Shown here: positions 46,867 to 59,064 of the stretch, piece after piece
Position numbering within the stretch: the stretch's first letter is position 1
Layout of the letters: the number at the start of each line of letters is the position of its first letter
NCBI RefSeq assembly: GCF_964340395.1
Contig: NC_135569.1
Location: 18,822,457-18,886,456 of the forward strand
DNA: 64,000 bases
From: Glandiceps talaboti
Taxonomy: Eukaryota; Hemichordata; Enteropneusta; Spengelidae
Reading direction: 5' to 3'
Program-made: the position numbers and the translations under genes
The notes under the pieces: generated by a model
Seen by the model: the letters and a program-made list of their open reading frames with translations, nothing else
What the model was told of the DNA's origin: nothing
The model's database searches: none

Positions 46867-47330
46867 AGCACTCCTAAATTAGCTGCTGGAAAGATCTGTT
46901 TTGATTTACATGTGTCAGAAAGGAAGTTTAGCATCTGAAGTAACAATATACAAAAAGTTTCTTTACTATTTAAGGTATGAAAATGAATATATTTCAGTGA
47001 CATTGAAGAAAATAAAACCTCTAATTACAATGTTGTTGGCAATCAACAAGATCTGCAACAACTGTGGGCATGACTTGCTAAATCTTTTGTTCGCAAGAAC
47101 TTTTGGCAACCTTCTACCCAACTCTATTTGTAAATGAAAATCAGAAACTCTTAAATTTTGTAAGTAATCTGCAGCAATTAGGATTCTAAATCTCAGTAAA
47201 ATATCTTTCTAGTTCAAATACCGACTTCAATTTTGTTGTCAGTTTATTTTTATCACTTCTGTTTCTTCTAATATTATTATGTACATATGTAAGCCATTAT
47301 ACCAAGGCCTATAACTCTTTACACAGGCAT

Positions 47331-47375
47331 GTATGTGTAAGTATTGAATACTTGGGTATTTGCACTAGTGCTTAC
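47331..47375 (-). repeat. Inverted single unit of the intron 2 satellite
   Basis: GTATGTG, GAATACTT and GGGTATTTGCACTAGTG, read on the minus strand, follow the satellite order (GCAAATACC, AAGTATTC, CACATAC). A diverged copy in opposite orientation, about 260 bp before the array. Confidence 0.55.
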
Positions 47376-47612
47376 CATACTTTCATGAGCATAGTCAGGG
47401 AAATTAGTGCAGCAGGTAACACTACAAATGCGATGGTAAGTACCCACACTGAAACTCACATATAATATGGTTCTGCTATTGTGAATGATTATCCAAAACA
47501 GCAAATTTTCATGAAAAGAATACCTTGTGATCATGCACTATGAAAGATTGTTTGCATATCATTTGCATATCATTTGCATATATTTGCATGCAGTATACAA
47601 TATAATGTTTTT

Positions 47613-47637
47613 GGTATTGCACTGCAGTGCAAATACC
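47613..47637. repeat. 25-bp palindrome at the array edge
   Basis: GGTATTGCACTGCAGTGCAA plus ATACC is an almost perfect palindrome. Its right half is the first unit of the 31-bp satellite, so the array starts at a fold-back point. Confidence 0.75.
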
Positions 47638-50600
47638 ACTAGTATTCACATACACCAGTACCAATACCATTAGTATTCACATACGCCAGTACCAATACCA
47701 CTAGTATTCACATACACCAGTGCCAATACCACTAGTATTCACATACGCCAGTACCAATACCACTAGTATTCACATACACCAGTACCAATACCATTAGTAT
47801 TCACATACGCCAGTACCAATACCACTAGTATTCACATATGCCAGTACCAATACCACTAGTATTCACATACACCAGTACCAATACCACTAGTATTCACATA
47901 CGCCAGTACCAATACCACTAGTATTCACATACACCAGTACCAATACCACTAGTATTCACATACGCCAGTACCAATACCACTAGTATTCACATACACCAGT
48001 ACCAATACCATTAGTATTCACATACGCCAGTACCAATACCACTAGTATTCACATATGCCAGTACCAATACCACTAGTATTCACATACACCAGTGCAAATA
48101 CCACTAGTATTCACATACACCAGTACCAATACCACTAGTATTCACATACACCAGTGCAAATACCACTAAGTATTCACATACACCAGTGCAAATACCACTA
48201 GTATTCACATACACCAGTGCCAATACCACTAGTATTCACATACACCAGTACCAATACCACTAGTATTCACAAACATCAGTACTAATACCACTAGTATTCA
48301 CATACACCAGTACCAATACCACTAAGTATTCACATACACCAGTGCCAATACCACTAGTATTCACATACACCAGTACCAATACCACTAAGTATTCACATAC
48401 ACTAGTGCGAATACCATTAGTATTCACATACACCAGTACCAATACCACTAGTATTCACATACAGCAGTGCCAATACCACTAGTATTCACATACACCAGTA
48501 CCAATACCACTAAGTATTCACATACACCAGTACCAATACCACTAAGTATTCACAAACACCAGTACCAATACCACTAGTATTCACATACACCAGTGCCAAT
48601 ACCACTAAGTATTCACATACACCAGTACCAATACCACTAGTATTCACATACACCAGTGCCAATACCACTAGTATTTACATACACCAGTACCAAAACTACT
48701 AAGTATTCACATACACCAGTGCGAATACCACTAAGTATTCACATACACCAGTACCAATACCACTAAGTATTCACATACACCAGTACCAATACCACTAAGT
48801 ATTCACATACACCAGTACCAATACCACTAGTATTCACATACACCAGTACCAATACCACTAGTATTCACATACACCAGTGCCAATACCACTAGTATTCACA
48901 TACACCAGTGCCAATACCACTAGTATTCACATACACCAGTACCAAAACTACTAAGTATTCACATACACCAGTACCAATACCATTAGTATTCACATACACC
49001 AGTGCCAATACCACTAAGTATTCACATACATCAGTACCAATACCATTAGTATTCACATACACCAGTGCCAATACCACTAAGTATTCACATACACCAGTAC
49101 CAATACCACTAGTATTCACATACACCATACCAATACCACTAGTATTCACATACACCAGTGCCAATACCACTAAGTATTCACATACACCAGTACCAATACC
49201 ACTAGTATTCACATACATCAGTACCAATACCACTAGTATTCACATACACCAGTGCGAATACCACTAGTATTTACATACACCAGTACCAAAACTACTAAGT
49301 ATTCACATACACCAGTGCGAATACCACTAAGTATTCACATGCACCAGCGCAAATACCACTAGTATTCACATACACCAGTACCAATACCACTAAGTATTCA
49401 CATACACCAGTACCAATACCACTAAGTATTCACATACATCAGTACCAATACCACTAAGTATTCACATACACCAGTACCAATACCACTAGTATTCACATAC
49501 ACCAGTACCAATACCACTAGTATTCACATACACCAGTGCCAATACCACTAGTATTCACATACACCAGTGCGAATACCACTAGTATTCACATACACCAGTA
49601 CCAAAACTACTAAGTATTCACATACACCAGTACCAATACCATTAGTATTCACATACACCAGTGCCAATACCACTAAGTATTCACATACATCAGTACCAAT
49701 ACCATTAGTATTCACATACACCAGTACCAATACCACTAGTATTCACATACACCAGTGCCAATACCACTAAGTATTCACATACACCAGTACCAATACCACT
49801 AGTATTCACATACACCAGTGCCAATACCACTAAGTATTCACATACATCAGTACCAATACCATTAGTATTCACATACACCAGTACCAATACCACTAAGTAT
49901 TCACATACATCAGTACCAATACCACTAAGTATTCACATACACCAGTACCAATACCACTAGTATTCACATACACCAGTGCCAATACCACTAAGTATTCACA
50001 TACACCAGTACCAATACCACTAGTATTCACATACATCAGTACCAATACCACTAATATTCACATACACCAGTACCAATACCACTAGTATTCACATACACCA
50101 GTGCCAATACCACTAGTATTCACATACACCAGTACCAATACCATTAGTATTCACATACACCAGTGCCAATACCACTAAGTATTCACATACACCAGTGCCA
50201 ATACCACTAGTATTCACATACACCAGTGCCAATACCACTAGTATTCACATACACCAGTACCAATACCACTAAGTATTCACATACACCAGTGCCAATACCA
50301 CTAGTATTCACATACACCAGTGCCAATACCACTAGTATTCACATACACCAGTGCCAATACCACTAGTATCCACATACACCAGTACCAATACCACTAAGTA
50401 TTCACATACACCAGTACCAATACCACTAGTATTCACATACACCAGTACCAATACCATTAGTATTTACATACACCAGTGCCAATACCACTAAGTATTCACA
50501 TACACCAGTGCCAATACCACTAGTATTCACATACACCAGTGCCAATACCACTAGTATTCACATACACCAGTACCAATACCACTAAGTATTCACATACACC

Positions 50601-53600
50601 AGTGCCAATACCACTAGTATGCACATACACCAGTGCCAATACCACTAGTATTCACATACACCAGTGCCAATACCACTAGTATTCACATACACCAGTGCCA
50701 ATACCACTAGTATTCACATACACCAGTGCCAATACCACTAGTATTCACATACACCAGTACCAATACCACTAGTATCCATATACACCAGTACCAATACCAC
50801 TAAGTATTCACAAACACCAGTACCAATACCACTAGTATTCACATACACCAGTACCAATACCACTAATATTCACATACACCAGTGCCAATACCACTAGTAT
50901 TCACATACACCAGTACCAATACCACTAGTATTCACATACACCAGTGCCAATACCACTAGTATTCACATACATCAGTACCAATACCACTAAGTATTCACAT
51001 ACACCAGTACTAATACCACTAGTATTCACATACACCAGTACTAATACCACTAGTATTCACATACACCAGTACTAATACCACTAGTATTCACATACACCAG
51101 TGCCAATACCACTAATATTCACATACACCAGTACCAATACCACTAAGTATTCACATACACCAGTGCCAATACCACTAAGTATTCACATACACCAGTACCA
51201 ATACCACTAGTATTCACATACACCAGTGCCAATACCACTAGTATTCACATACACCAGAACCAATACCACTAAGTATTCACATACACCACTACCAGTACCA
51301 CTAGTATTCACATACACCAGTACCAATACCACTAGTATTCACATACACCAGTACCAATACCACTAGTATTCACATACGCCAGTACCAATACCACTAAGTA
51401 TTCACATACACCACTACCAATACCACTAGTATTCACATACACCAGTACCAATACCACTAGTATTCACATACACCAGTGCCAATACCACTAAGTATTCACA
51501 TACACCAGTGCCAATACCACTAGTATTCACATACACCAATACCAATAGTACTAGTATTCACATACACCAGTACCAATACCACTAGTATTCACATACACCA
51601 GTGCCAATACCACTAAGTATTCACATACACCAGTGCCAATACCACTAGTATTCACATACACCAGTACCAATACCACTAGTATTCACATACACCAGTGCCA
51701 ATACCACTAGTATTCACATACACCAGTGCCAATACCACTAGTATTCACATACACCACTACCAAAACCACTAAGTATTCACAAACACCAGTACCAATACCA
51801 CTAGTATTCACATACACCAGTACCAATACCACTAAGTATTCACATACACCAGTGCCAATACCACTAAGTATTCACATACACCAGTACCAATACCACTAGT
51901 ATTCACATACACCAGTACCAATACCACTAGTATTCACATACACCAGTGCCAATACCACTAATATTCACATACACCAGTACCAATACCATTAGTATTCACA
52001 TACACCAGTACCAATACCACTAAGTATTCACATACACCAGTGCCAATACCACTAGTATTCACATACACCAATACCAATAGTACTAGTATTCACATACACC
52101 AGTACCAATACCACTAGTATTCACATACACCAGTGCCAATACCACTAAGTATTCACATACACCAGTGCCAATACCACTAGTATTCACATACACCAGTACC
52201 AATACCACTAGTATTCACATACACCAGTGCCAATACCACTAGTATTCACATACACCAGTGCCAATACCACTAGTATTCACATACACCACTACCAAAACCA
52301 CTAAGTATTCACAAACACCAGTACCAATACCACTAGTATTCACATACACCAGTACCAATACCACTAAGTATTCACATACACCAGTGCCAATACCACTAAG
52401 TATTCACATACACCAGTACCAATACCACTAGTATTCACATACACCAGTACCAATACCACTAGTATTCACATACACCAGTGCCAATACCACTAATATTCAC
52501 ATACACCAGTACCAATACCATTAGTATTCACATACACCAGTGCCAATACCACTAAGTATTCACATACACCAGTACCAATACCACTAGTATTCACATACAC
52601 CAGTGCCAATACCACTAGTATTCACATACACCAGTACCAATACCACTAGTATTCACATACACCAGTACCAATACCACTAGTATTCACATACACCAGTACC
52701 AATACCACTAAGTATTCACATACACCAGTACCAATACCACTAAGTATTCACATACACCAGTACCAATACCACTAGTATTCACATACACCAGTACCAATAC
52801 CACTAGTATTCACATACACCAGTACCAATACCACTAGTATTCACATACACCAGTACCAATACCACTAAGTATTCACATACACCAGTACCAATACCACTAG
52901 TATTCACATACACCAGTACCAATACCACTAGTATTCACATACATCAGTACCAATACCACTAAGTATTCACATACACCAGTACCAATACCACTAAGTATTC
53001 ACATACACCAGTACCAATACCACTAGTATTCACATACACCAGTACCAATACCACTAGTATTCACATACATCAGTACCAATACCACTAAGTATTCACATAC
53101 ACCAGTACCAATACCACTAGTATTCACATACACCAGTACCAATACCACTAGTATTCACATACACCAGTACCAATACCACTAGTATTCACATACACCAGTA
53201 CCAATACCACTAAGTATTCACATACACCAGTACCAATACCACTAGTATTCACATACACCAGTGCCAATACCACTAGTATTCACATACACCAGTACCAATA
53301 CCACTAAGTATTCACATACACCAGTACCAATACCACTAGTATTCACATACACCAGTACCAATACCACTAGTATTCACATACACCAGTACCAATACCACTA
53401 AGTATTCACATACACCAGTACCAATACCACTAGTATTCACATACACCAGTACCAATACCACTAGTATTCACATACACCAGTACCAATACCACTAAGTATT
53501 CACATACACCAGTACCAATACCACTAGTATTCACATACACCAGTACCAATACCACTAGTATTCACATACATCAGTACCAATACCACTAAGTATTCACATA

Positions 53601-54175
53601 CACCAGTACCAATACCACTAGTATTCACATACACCAGTACCAATACCACTAGTATTCACATACACCAGTACCAATACCACTAGTATTCACATACACCAGT
53701 ACCAATACCACTAGTATTCACATACACCAGTACCAATACCACTAAGTATTCACATACACCAGTACCAATACCACTAGTATTCACATACACCAGTACCAAT
53801 ACCACTAGTATTCACATACACCAGTGCCAATACCACTAGTATTCACATACACCAGTACCAATACCACTAAGTATTCACATACACCAGTACCAATACCACT
53901 AGTATTCACATACACCAGTACCAATACCACTAGTATTCACATACACCAGTACCAATACCACTAAGTATTCACATACACCAGTACCAATACCACTAGTATT
54001 CACATACACCAGTACCAATACCACTAGTATTCACATACACCAGTACCAATACCACTAAGTATTCACATACACCAGTACCAATACCACTAAGTATTCACAT
54101 ACACCGGTACCAATACCACTAAGTATTCACATACACCAGTACCAATACCACTAAGTATTCACATACATCAGTGCA
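47638..54175 (+). repeat. 31/32-bp minisatellite, about 209 copies (6.5 kb)
   Basis: The unit is CAGTACCAATACCACTAGTA plus TTCACATACAC; about a third of units have CTAAGTATT, making 32 bp. Other variants are AGTGCC, AGTGCG, ATACGCC and ATACATC. Variant blocks recur, for example a several-hundred-bp stretch near 51.5-51.95 kb repeated near 52.07-52.5 kb. It fills SLC45 intron 2. Confidence 0.97.
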
Positions 54176-54235
54176 AGTAATCTTATTTACATTATGTAAT
54201 TATCTTTATTCTTTACTTTGTCTTTGACATTTTAG

Positions 54236-55045
54236 GTATTGGAGGTGGAATTGGTTACATTGTAGCAGGCATTAATTGGGACAATACAGAGCTGGGAAAA
54301 GTGTTAGGGGGTCATAACAGAGTTGTTTTTATTTTCACTATCATTGTTTGTATGATTACTTTCACACTCACCCTATTTAGTATCAAGGAAGAACCTTTAA
54401 AATCAAGGACTTCATATGAGAAAGATATTGTGGATCAAAGTATACTCCATGATAGCAGGTCAAATCCCCATTATGGTAGCATTAATTCAACTACAACATT
54501 AGAAGAAGGTGATAATGATATGGAACCGTGTGGTTATAGATACACCCTGTCACATAACAGTTTTCAATCAACACCTTGCTCACATACAGAGAATGATGAT
54601 GGCATCAAACCAGTTTTTGAAGACTCACTAAAAGGTTCAAATATATCAGGTGTATCTAACTCACTTGAAGTCAATGACGTCATCACAGGAGTTGCAAAAT
54701 CTATGACAGCTATAGAAAAGTCAGTTGAAAATATGGAAGATGCTGTCAATACAATACAGATCACAGTAAACCATCTAGAGGCATCAGTGAAAAGTTTACA
54801 AGATTTTGCTTCAGGCAGTAGTTATCAAAGGACACCAGTTGATAATGAAGTGCCAACTAATTTTTCAAATTCTAGTTCAAGTTCAACCAGTGAACAGCAA
54901 GCATCATCATGGCAACTAATCAAGTCTATTATTTGGATGCCAGGTGTTCTAAGACGTCTCTGTGTTAACCATTTCTTAGGTTGGTTTGCCTTTGTCCCAA
55001 TATTATTGTTTTTTACAGATTATGTCGGACAAGTTGTTTATCAAG
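54236..55045 (+). CDS. SLC45-family transporter, coding exon 3 (residues 286-555)
   Basis: An 810-bp exon, acceptor TTTTAG, donor GTAAGA, phase 1 both sides. It encodes GIGGGIGYIVAGINWDNTEL (TM5 and loop; family GGxxGYxxGxxDW), HNRVVFIFTIIVCMITFTLT (TM6), FSIKEEP, and a loop of about 190 residues. It ends with WMPGVLRRLCVNHFLGWFAF, PILLFFTDYVGQVVYQ (TM7). The WxP..L..LC..H.L.W.......F.TD..GQ..Y pattern is diagnostic for SLC45. The loop contains a Ser-rich region and, at about residues 438-478, a five-heptad coiled coil with Ile/Met/Leu and Val in the core positions. Confidence 0.92.
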
Positions 55046-55116
55046 GTAAGACAAAGTTGAACTAATACCATGTCGGCATGTATACATTGCATGTGTGTAT
55101 ATCTATCTATGTATCT

Positions 55117-55304
55117 GTGTGTATGTATGTATGTATGTATGTACGTACGTACGTACGTACGTACGTACGTACGTACGCATGCACGTACGTATGTATGTAT
55201 GGGGGTTCAACCATGGATAGGATGGGAGTTCAGCCATGGATAGGATGGGGGTTCAACCGTAGATAGGATGGGATTCAACCGTGGATAAGATGGGGTTCAA
55301 CTAT
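55117..55304 (+). repeat. ATGT/ACGT tetranucleotide and 26-bp repeats
   Basis: A GTAT run passes into an ACGT run (about 55117-55200). It is followed by about four copies of GGGTTCAACCATGGATAGGA with TGG-type ends. Confidence 0.9.
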
Positions 55305-55706
55305 GGAGAAAATTATAATTTAAAACTCGCTACTGAAAATTTTCCATCAAAATATTTTCAACACGTCAGCGTTACTGATATTTAACAGGGTTCTGAATCA
55401 TCTGGTATTCTGATACACATAATATTGACAAATAAATTTTCTGATCCTCAAAAAAACTTAAAATAGCCGTCATTTGTCCAATGTTGGTCAGTCAAGAGTG
55501 TTATGCTACTGTAACAGTTTCAATGACATCAAGTCTATAACCATGCATGGAAGCCTAACACATCTTGGTGAAGCATGTGCTCATGCAGTGTATGACATAA
55601 GATTTTGAAATGAGCCACCACTTTTCCACTTTCCCACTCGTAGAGTTCAATTTGTGGCTTGGATTTCACAGAGATAGCAGAAATGCTGACTGCTAAAAAA
55701 TCTTGA

Positions 55707-55856
55707 TTTCACTTCATGTAGTACAAGACATAAAAATATGTTTTCAATAGGTTTTAATACATATTGTATGCATTTATGATATTTCTAGCCACAATTTAAT
55801 TCTCCTCTAAAGAGAAAGCAAAGGAATAAAGAACCACAACACTACATGAAGTGAAA
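55707..55856. repeat. 16-bp perfect inverted repeat
   Basis: TTTCACTTCATGTAGT at 55707-55722 is mirrored exactly by ACTACATGAAGTGAAA at 55841-55856, about 118 bp apart. Possibly a small MITE. Confidence 0.7.
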
Positions 55857-56334
55857 CACCTACTTGTTACTGGAAATATAGTCAAGAAATATTATTGCTT
55901 CAGTTTAAGCTGCTTCACTGACTTGAGTTATAATTGACGAATAATTAAAATGGTACAAGCCGAGTTTATATGTATATGCTTTTTCTGAATATTTAAAAGT
56001 CATTCATAGTATTCTACTTACTAAAGCATACTTAACTACCACTTGCAATTGACTGAACTCAAACCTGGTATTAAGATATATAACTCATAAACGATCTGAT
56101 GACGTTATTTACCATGTGTGTAAACACTGTTTAGGAAATCCCCTACCATGCAATCAATTATTCTAACAATGTCAGAAGACAATGTTATAGAAGACATGCA
56201 TTGGCATTAACATTATACTGGAATGTGGTTTTATTTGAAGTATTTTGACTTGTGTAAAAAGTTATAAACTTAGCATGTGCCACTTTATGTATAGTGCTGC
56301 AGTATGTTTGGCATTTCTGACATCAACCACAACC

Positions 56335-56872
56335 GGTAAACAACCAGTATAATATATATATATCAAACTCTTCGTTAGAGTCTCAAGAATAAAGAAATCA
56401 CTGATGACAGAGCCAAAAATTATTACAGATTAAGTTAGAGCACAATATGTAACATAGTGTTCAGTTCAGACAAACATTTGTTAGATACATATAGGTGTTG
56501 GGTTTGTGTATAATAGTGAAGTATTGAATGTGTTTAGTTTGGACACGTTATTGTGTGTGATAGGTATCAACTAGCACATAGGAACCATTCTTCCCCCCCC
56601 CCCCCCCCCCCCCCCCCAAGATGTGCGTGTTACCATGATTTAAGCCAAAGTCACATTTTGTCTTCATGTAGTTCAGCAATGGAAATCTGGAGAGTCACAT
56701 AATGTTTTGCAGGACGGCTTTATCCTGACAATAATGTAAGGTTTCTATATATCAAACTCTTTGTTAGAGTCTAACAAAAAAAAGGAAATATATGACAGAC
56801 CTAGAGACTAATACAATTAAATTTACCACCCTTTTAGCACAACTGAACTGATAGTGATATTGGCATGGTATG

Positions 56873-56909
<37 letters not shown>

Positions 56910-58420
56910 GTGTGTGTGTGAGTGGACTACATTAACTCAAAGACCGATTGCCTTGGTATTTGGTGTCAAGTTTGGAAATTGTTCAAAGCAAAATGATCGC
57001 ATCACAGGTGTGTGATTTGTATAAAAAAAATGTAATTATTGGTCAAAAAACTTAAACTCAAAAACTACTGGGCAGATTACTTTGAAATTTGGTGGGAATG
57101 TTCTTGGGGATGCTGATTAAGATTTGTTCATGACATGATGATTCCATAAGTAATATGCAAATTAGGGGCTAAAAATGTGTCTTTTTGGTCAACAATCTAT
57201 AAACTACTGAGCAGATTGGGCTGAAATTTAATGGGGTGCATTTTGGGGGTGCATAGATGAAGAAATATTAAACATGTAATGATCTCATCAGCAATATGCA
57301 AATTAGGTGTACAAATGTGAATCATGGTCAAAAATTTATATCTCAAAAAATACTTGGTCAATGAGACTGAAATTTGGTGAGATGTTGCTAGAAGTGTTAT
57401 TCTGCTGACATTTTTCAAAACATTTTGACACTATTGGCCCTAGGAACCCATGACCACACCCTTGGCAACAACCAAATGCCATTATATTTTGCTAAAACTT
57501 AAGTATGAGGGCGCAACACTGTCAGCGACCTGACACAGGCTCTTGTATAAGCGTGATTTTATCTTTACTGTTCTTGATTGCTTCCAGTCTACTTTGTATA
57601 AACATGTTCGTGAAGGTGCTTAGAAGTGGTATGTTTATTTTAGTTACTGTGTGTTATTATTTGACTTGATTTTACCAAATTTCGGCCTGGAGACGGGTGC
57701 AGTGAGTTTAATCATGGCGGTCATATTGTCTACAGTCAAGAGGTGCTATGTACTCAGCCTATGAGACGTTGGAAAAACTAAGAGGTGCTATGTACTCAGC
57801 CTATGATACGTTGGAAAAACTGACTTTTTAGAATGAATTGCGACACGTTGGAAAAACTGACACTTTAGACCTGCAAGGAATGAATTCTCCAGGTCTGTCA
57901 TCATATATTTCCTTTTCCGTTAGACTATAACAAAGAATTTGATGTATAGAACCTGTATTACTTATTTTCAGGTTAAAGCCACCCTATAAAACTTAAGGTG
58001 ACCTCCCAGGTTTCCATTGCTGGATTACACAAGATGAAATGGAATTTTGCTCAAACCATGGCCGTTTCTATGGTAACAAGCATATTTTTGGGAAAATGGT
58101 TTGTGTGTACTGCCAAACATTAAGTAACTCTTTCCATTGCTGAACTACAGGAAGATAAAATGTTATTTTGGAGCAAAACATGACTGTTACCATGGTAACA
58201 TGCATACTTTCTTGAAGGATGGTTCCTGTGTGCCAGGTGATACATATCACACACAGTAACATAATTTTACATGTTCAAATGTTGGTCTTAGTCTTCCTAC
58301 ACCATGTTACATATTGTGCTCTAACTTAATTTGTTATAATTTTTGGCTCTGTCATTATGGATTTCCATATTCCTGAGACTCTAACGAAGAGTTTGATATA
58401 CATATTATGCTGGTAATTTT
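56335..58420. mobile_element. Fold-back element with long nested inverted arms, about 2.1 kb
   Basis: Three blocks on the left are mirrored in reverse order on the right. The outer block has ATCAAACTCTTCGTTAGAGT and TTAAGTTAGAGCACAATATG (56364-56455), mirrored at 58300-58400. The middle block at about 56630-56715 is mirrored at 58005-58210, with GTAGTTCAGCAATGGAAA facing TTTCCATTGCTGAACTAC. The inner block at 56715-56800, with ATCAAACTCTTTGTTAGAGT, is mirrored at 57885-57965. The loop holds a TG microsatellite and about three degenerate ~110-bp repeats (57030-57420). No transposase frame seen. Exact ends and target duplication are unresolved. Confidence 0.7.
56874..56928 (+). repeat. (TG)n microsatellite
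   Basis: A run of about 25 TG dinucleotides with one interruption, inside the loop of the fold-back element. A separate C homopolymer lies at about 56593-56618. Confidence 0.97.
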
Positions 58421-58527
58421 CCAGTTGCGGTATCTCAAAAACTAAGTCACTTTTCAGGCCTCTGCTGCAGCTCTTCATGTATTATTTGATATACTTTGGT
58501 GCTTACTGTTTGTTTCTTTTTGCCTAG

Positions 58528-58638
58528 GGGATCCCAAGGCCCTGCTCAACAGTACAGAAAGACAACATTATGATGATGGAGTCAAAATGGGATGCTGGGG
58601 ACTGTGCATTTTTGCGTTTTCTGCTGCCATCTATTCAT
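58528..58638 (+). CDS. SLC45-family transporter, coding exon 4 (residues 556-592)
   Basis: A 111-bp exon, acceptor TGCCTAG and donor GTGAGT, phase 1 on both sides. It encodes [20 protein letters not shown] then [17 protein letters not shown]. The VYxGDP-NST-Y-xGVxxGCWG pattern is highly conserved in SLC45 proteins and carries a likely N-glycosylation site (NST) in the loop before TM8. The remaining exons (TM8-TM12) are not found before the right edge, where sequence is repetitive, so the gene is cut by the window. Confidence 0.92.
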
Positions 58639-58838
58639 GTGAGTGTAAACAACCTTAACAGACACTGCTTCTTGGCCTGTTCATTTTGATGATTGTAGAT
58701 GCATCGTCATGCTGCCTTAGTGTAAGATGCTTTTGATAGAGATAGCCTATTATTACTAGTTCTATTGGTCACATTAAATGTTTGTATGTGTATATGTGCA
58801 CAACTAGTCATGTTTGTATAGGATGTTCTTGATTATAT
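58639..58838 (+). other. Start of SLC45 intron 4
   Basis: Unique sequence after the GTGAGT donor. The intron extends through the following arrays to beyond the window. Confidence 0.7.
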
Positions 58839-59018
58839 ACATTTGATTGGTTACTAAAGTAGACATTTGATTGGTTACTAAAGTAGACATTTGATTGGTT
58901 ACTAAAGTAGACATTTGATTGGTTACTAAAGTAGACATTTGATTGGTTACTAAAGTAGACATTTGATTGGTTACTAAAGTAGACATTTGATTGGTTACTA
59001 AAGTAGACATTTGATTAG
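58839..59018 (+). repeat. 24-bp unit, about 7 copies
   Basis: The unit is ACATTTGATTGGTTACTAAA plus GTAG. The copies are almost identical. Confidence 0.95.
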
Positions 59019-59064
59019 TTGCACTTTTGGCCTACATACTTTGTTTTGTTACTAAGACTCGAGA

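Larger units (their letters stand above)
46661..54235 (+). other. SLC45 intron 2
   Basis: 7575 bp, GTAAGT to TTTTAG, phase 1. About 86% is one 31/32-bp satellite. The left part holds a 60-bp tandem duplication (46745-46866), an inverted satellite unit near 47331-47375 and a 25-bp palindrome at 47613. Confidence 0.85.
55046..58527 (+). other. SLC45 intron 3
   Basis: 3482 bp, GTAAGA to TGCCTAG, phase 1. It contains short repeats (55117-55304), an inverted repeat (55707-55856) and a 2.1-kb fold-back element (56335-58420). Confidence 0.85.

Noticed and set aside
47638-54175. CRISPR-like array
   Set aside because: Contiguous tandem units with no unique spacers, in a eukaryotic intron.
55707-55856. 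Small non-coding RNA hairpin
   Set aside because: The 16-bp arms are about 118 bp apart, too loose for a miRNA precursor; described as an inverted repeat only.
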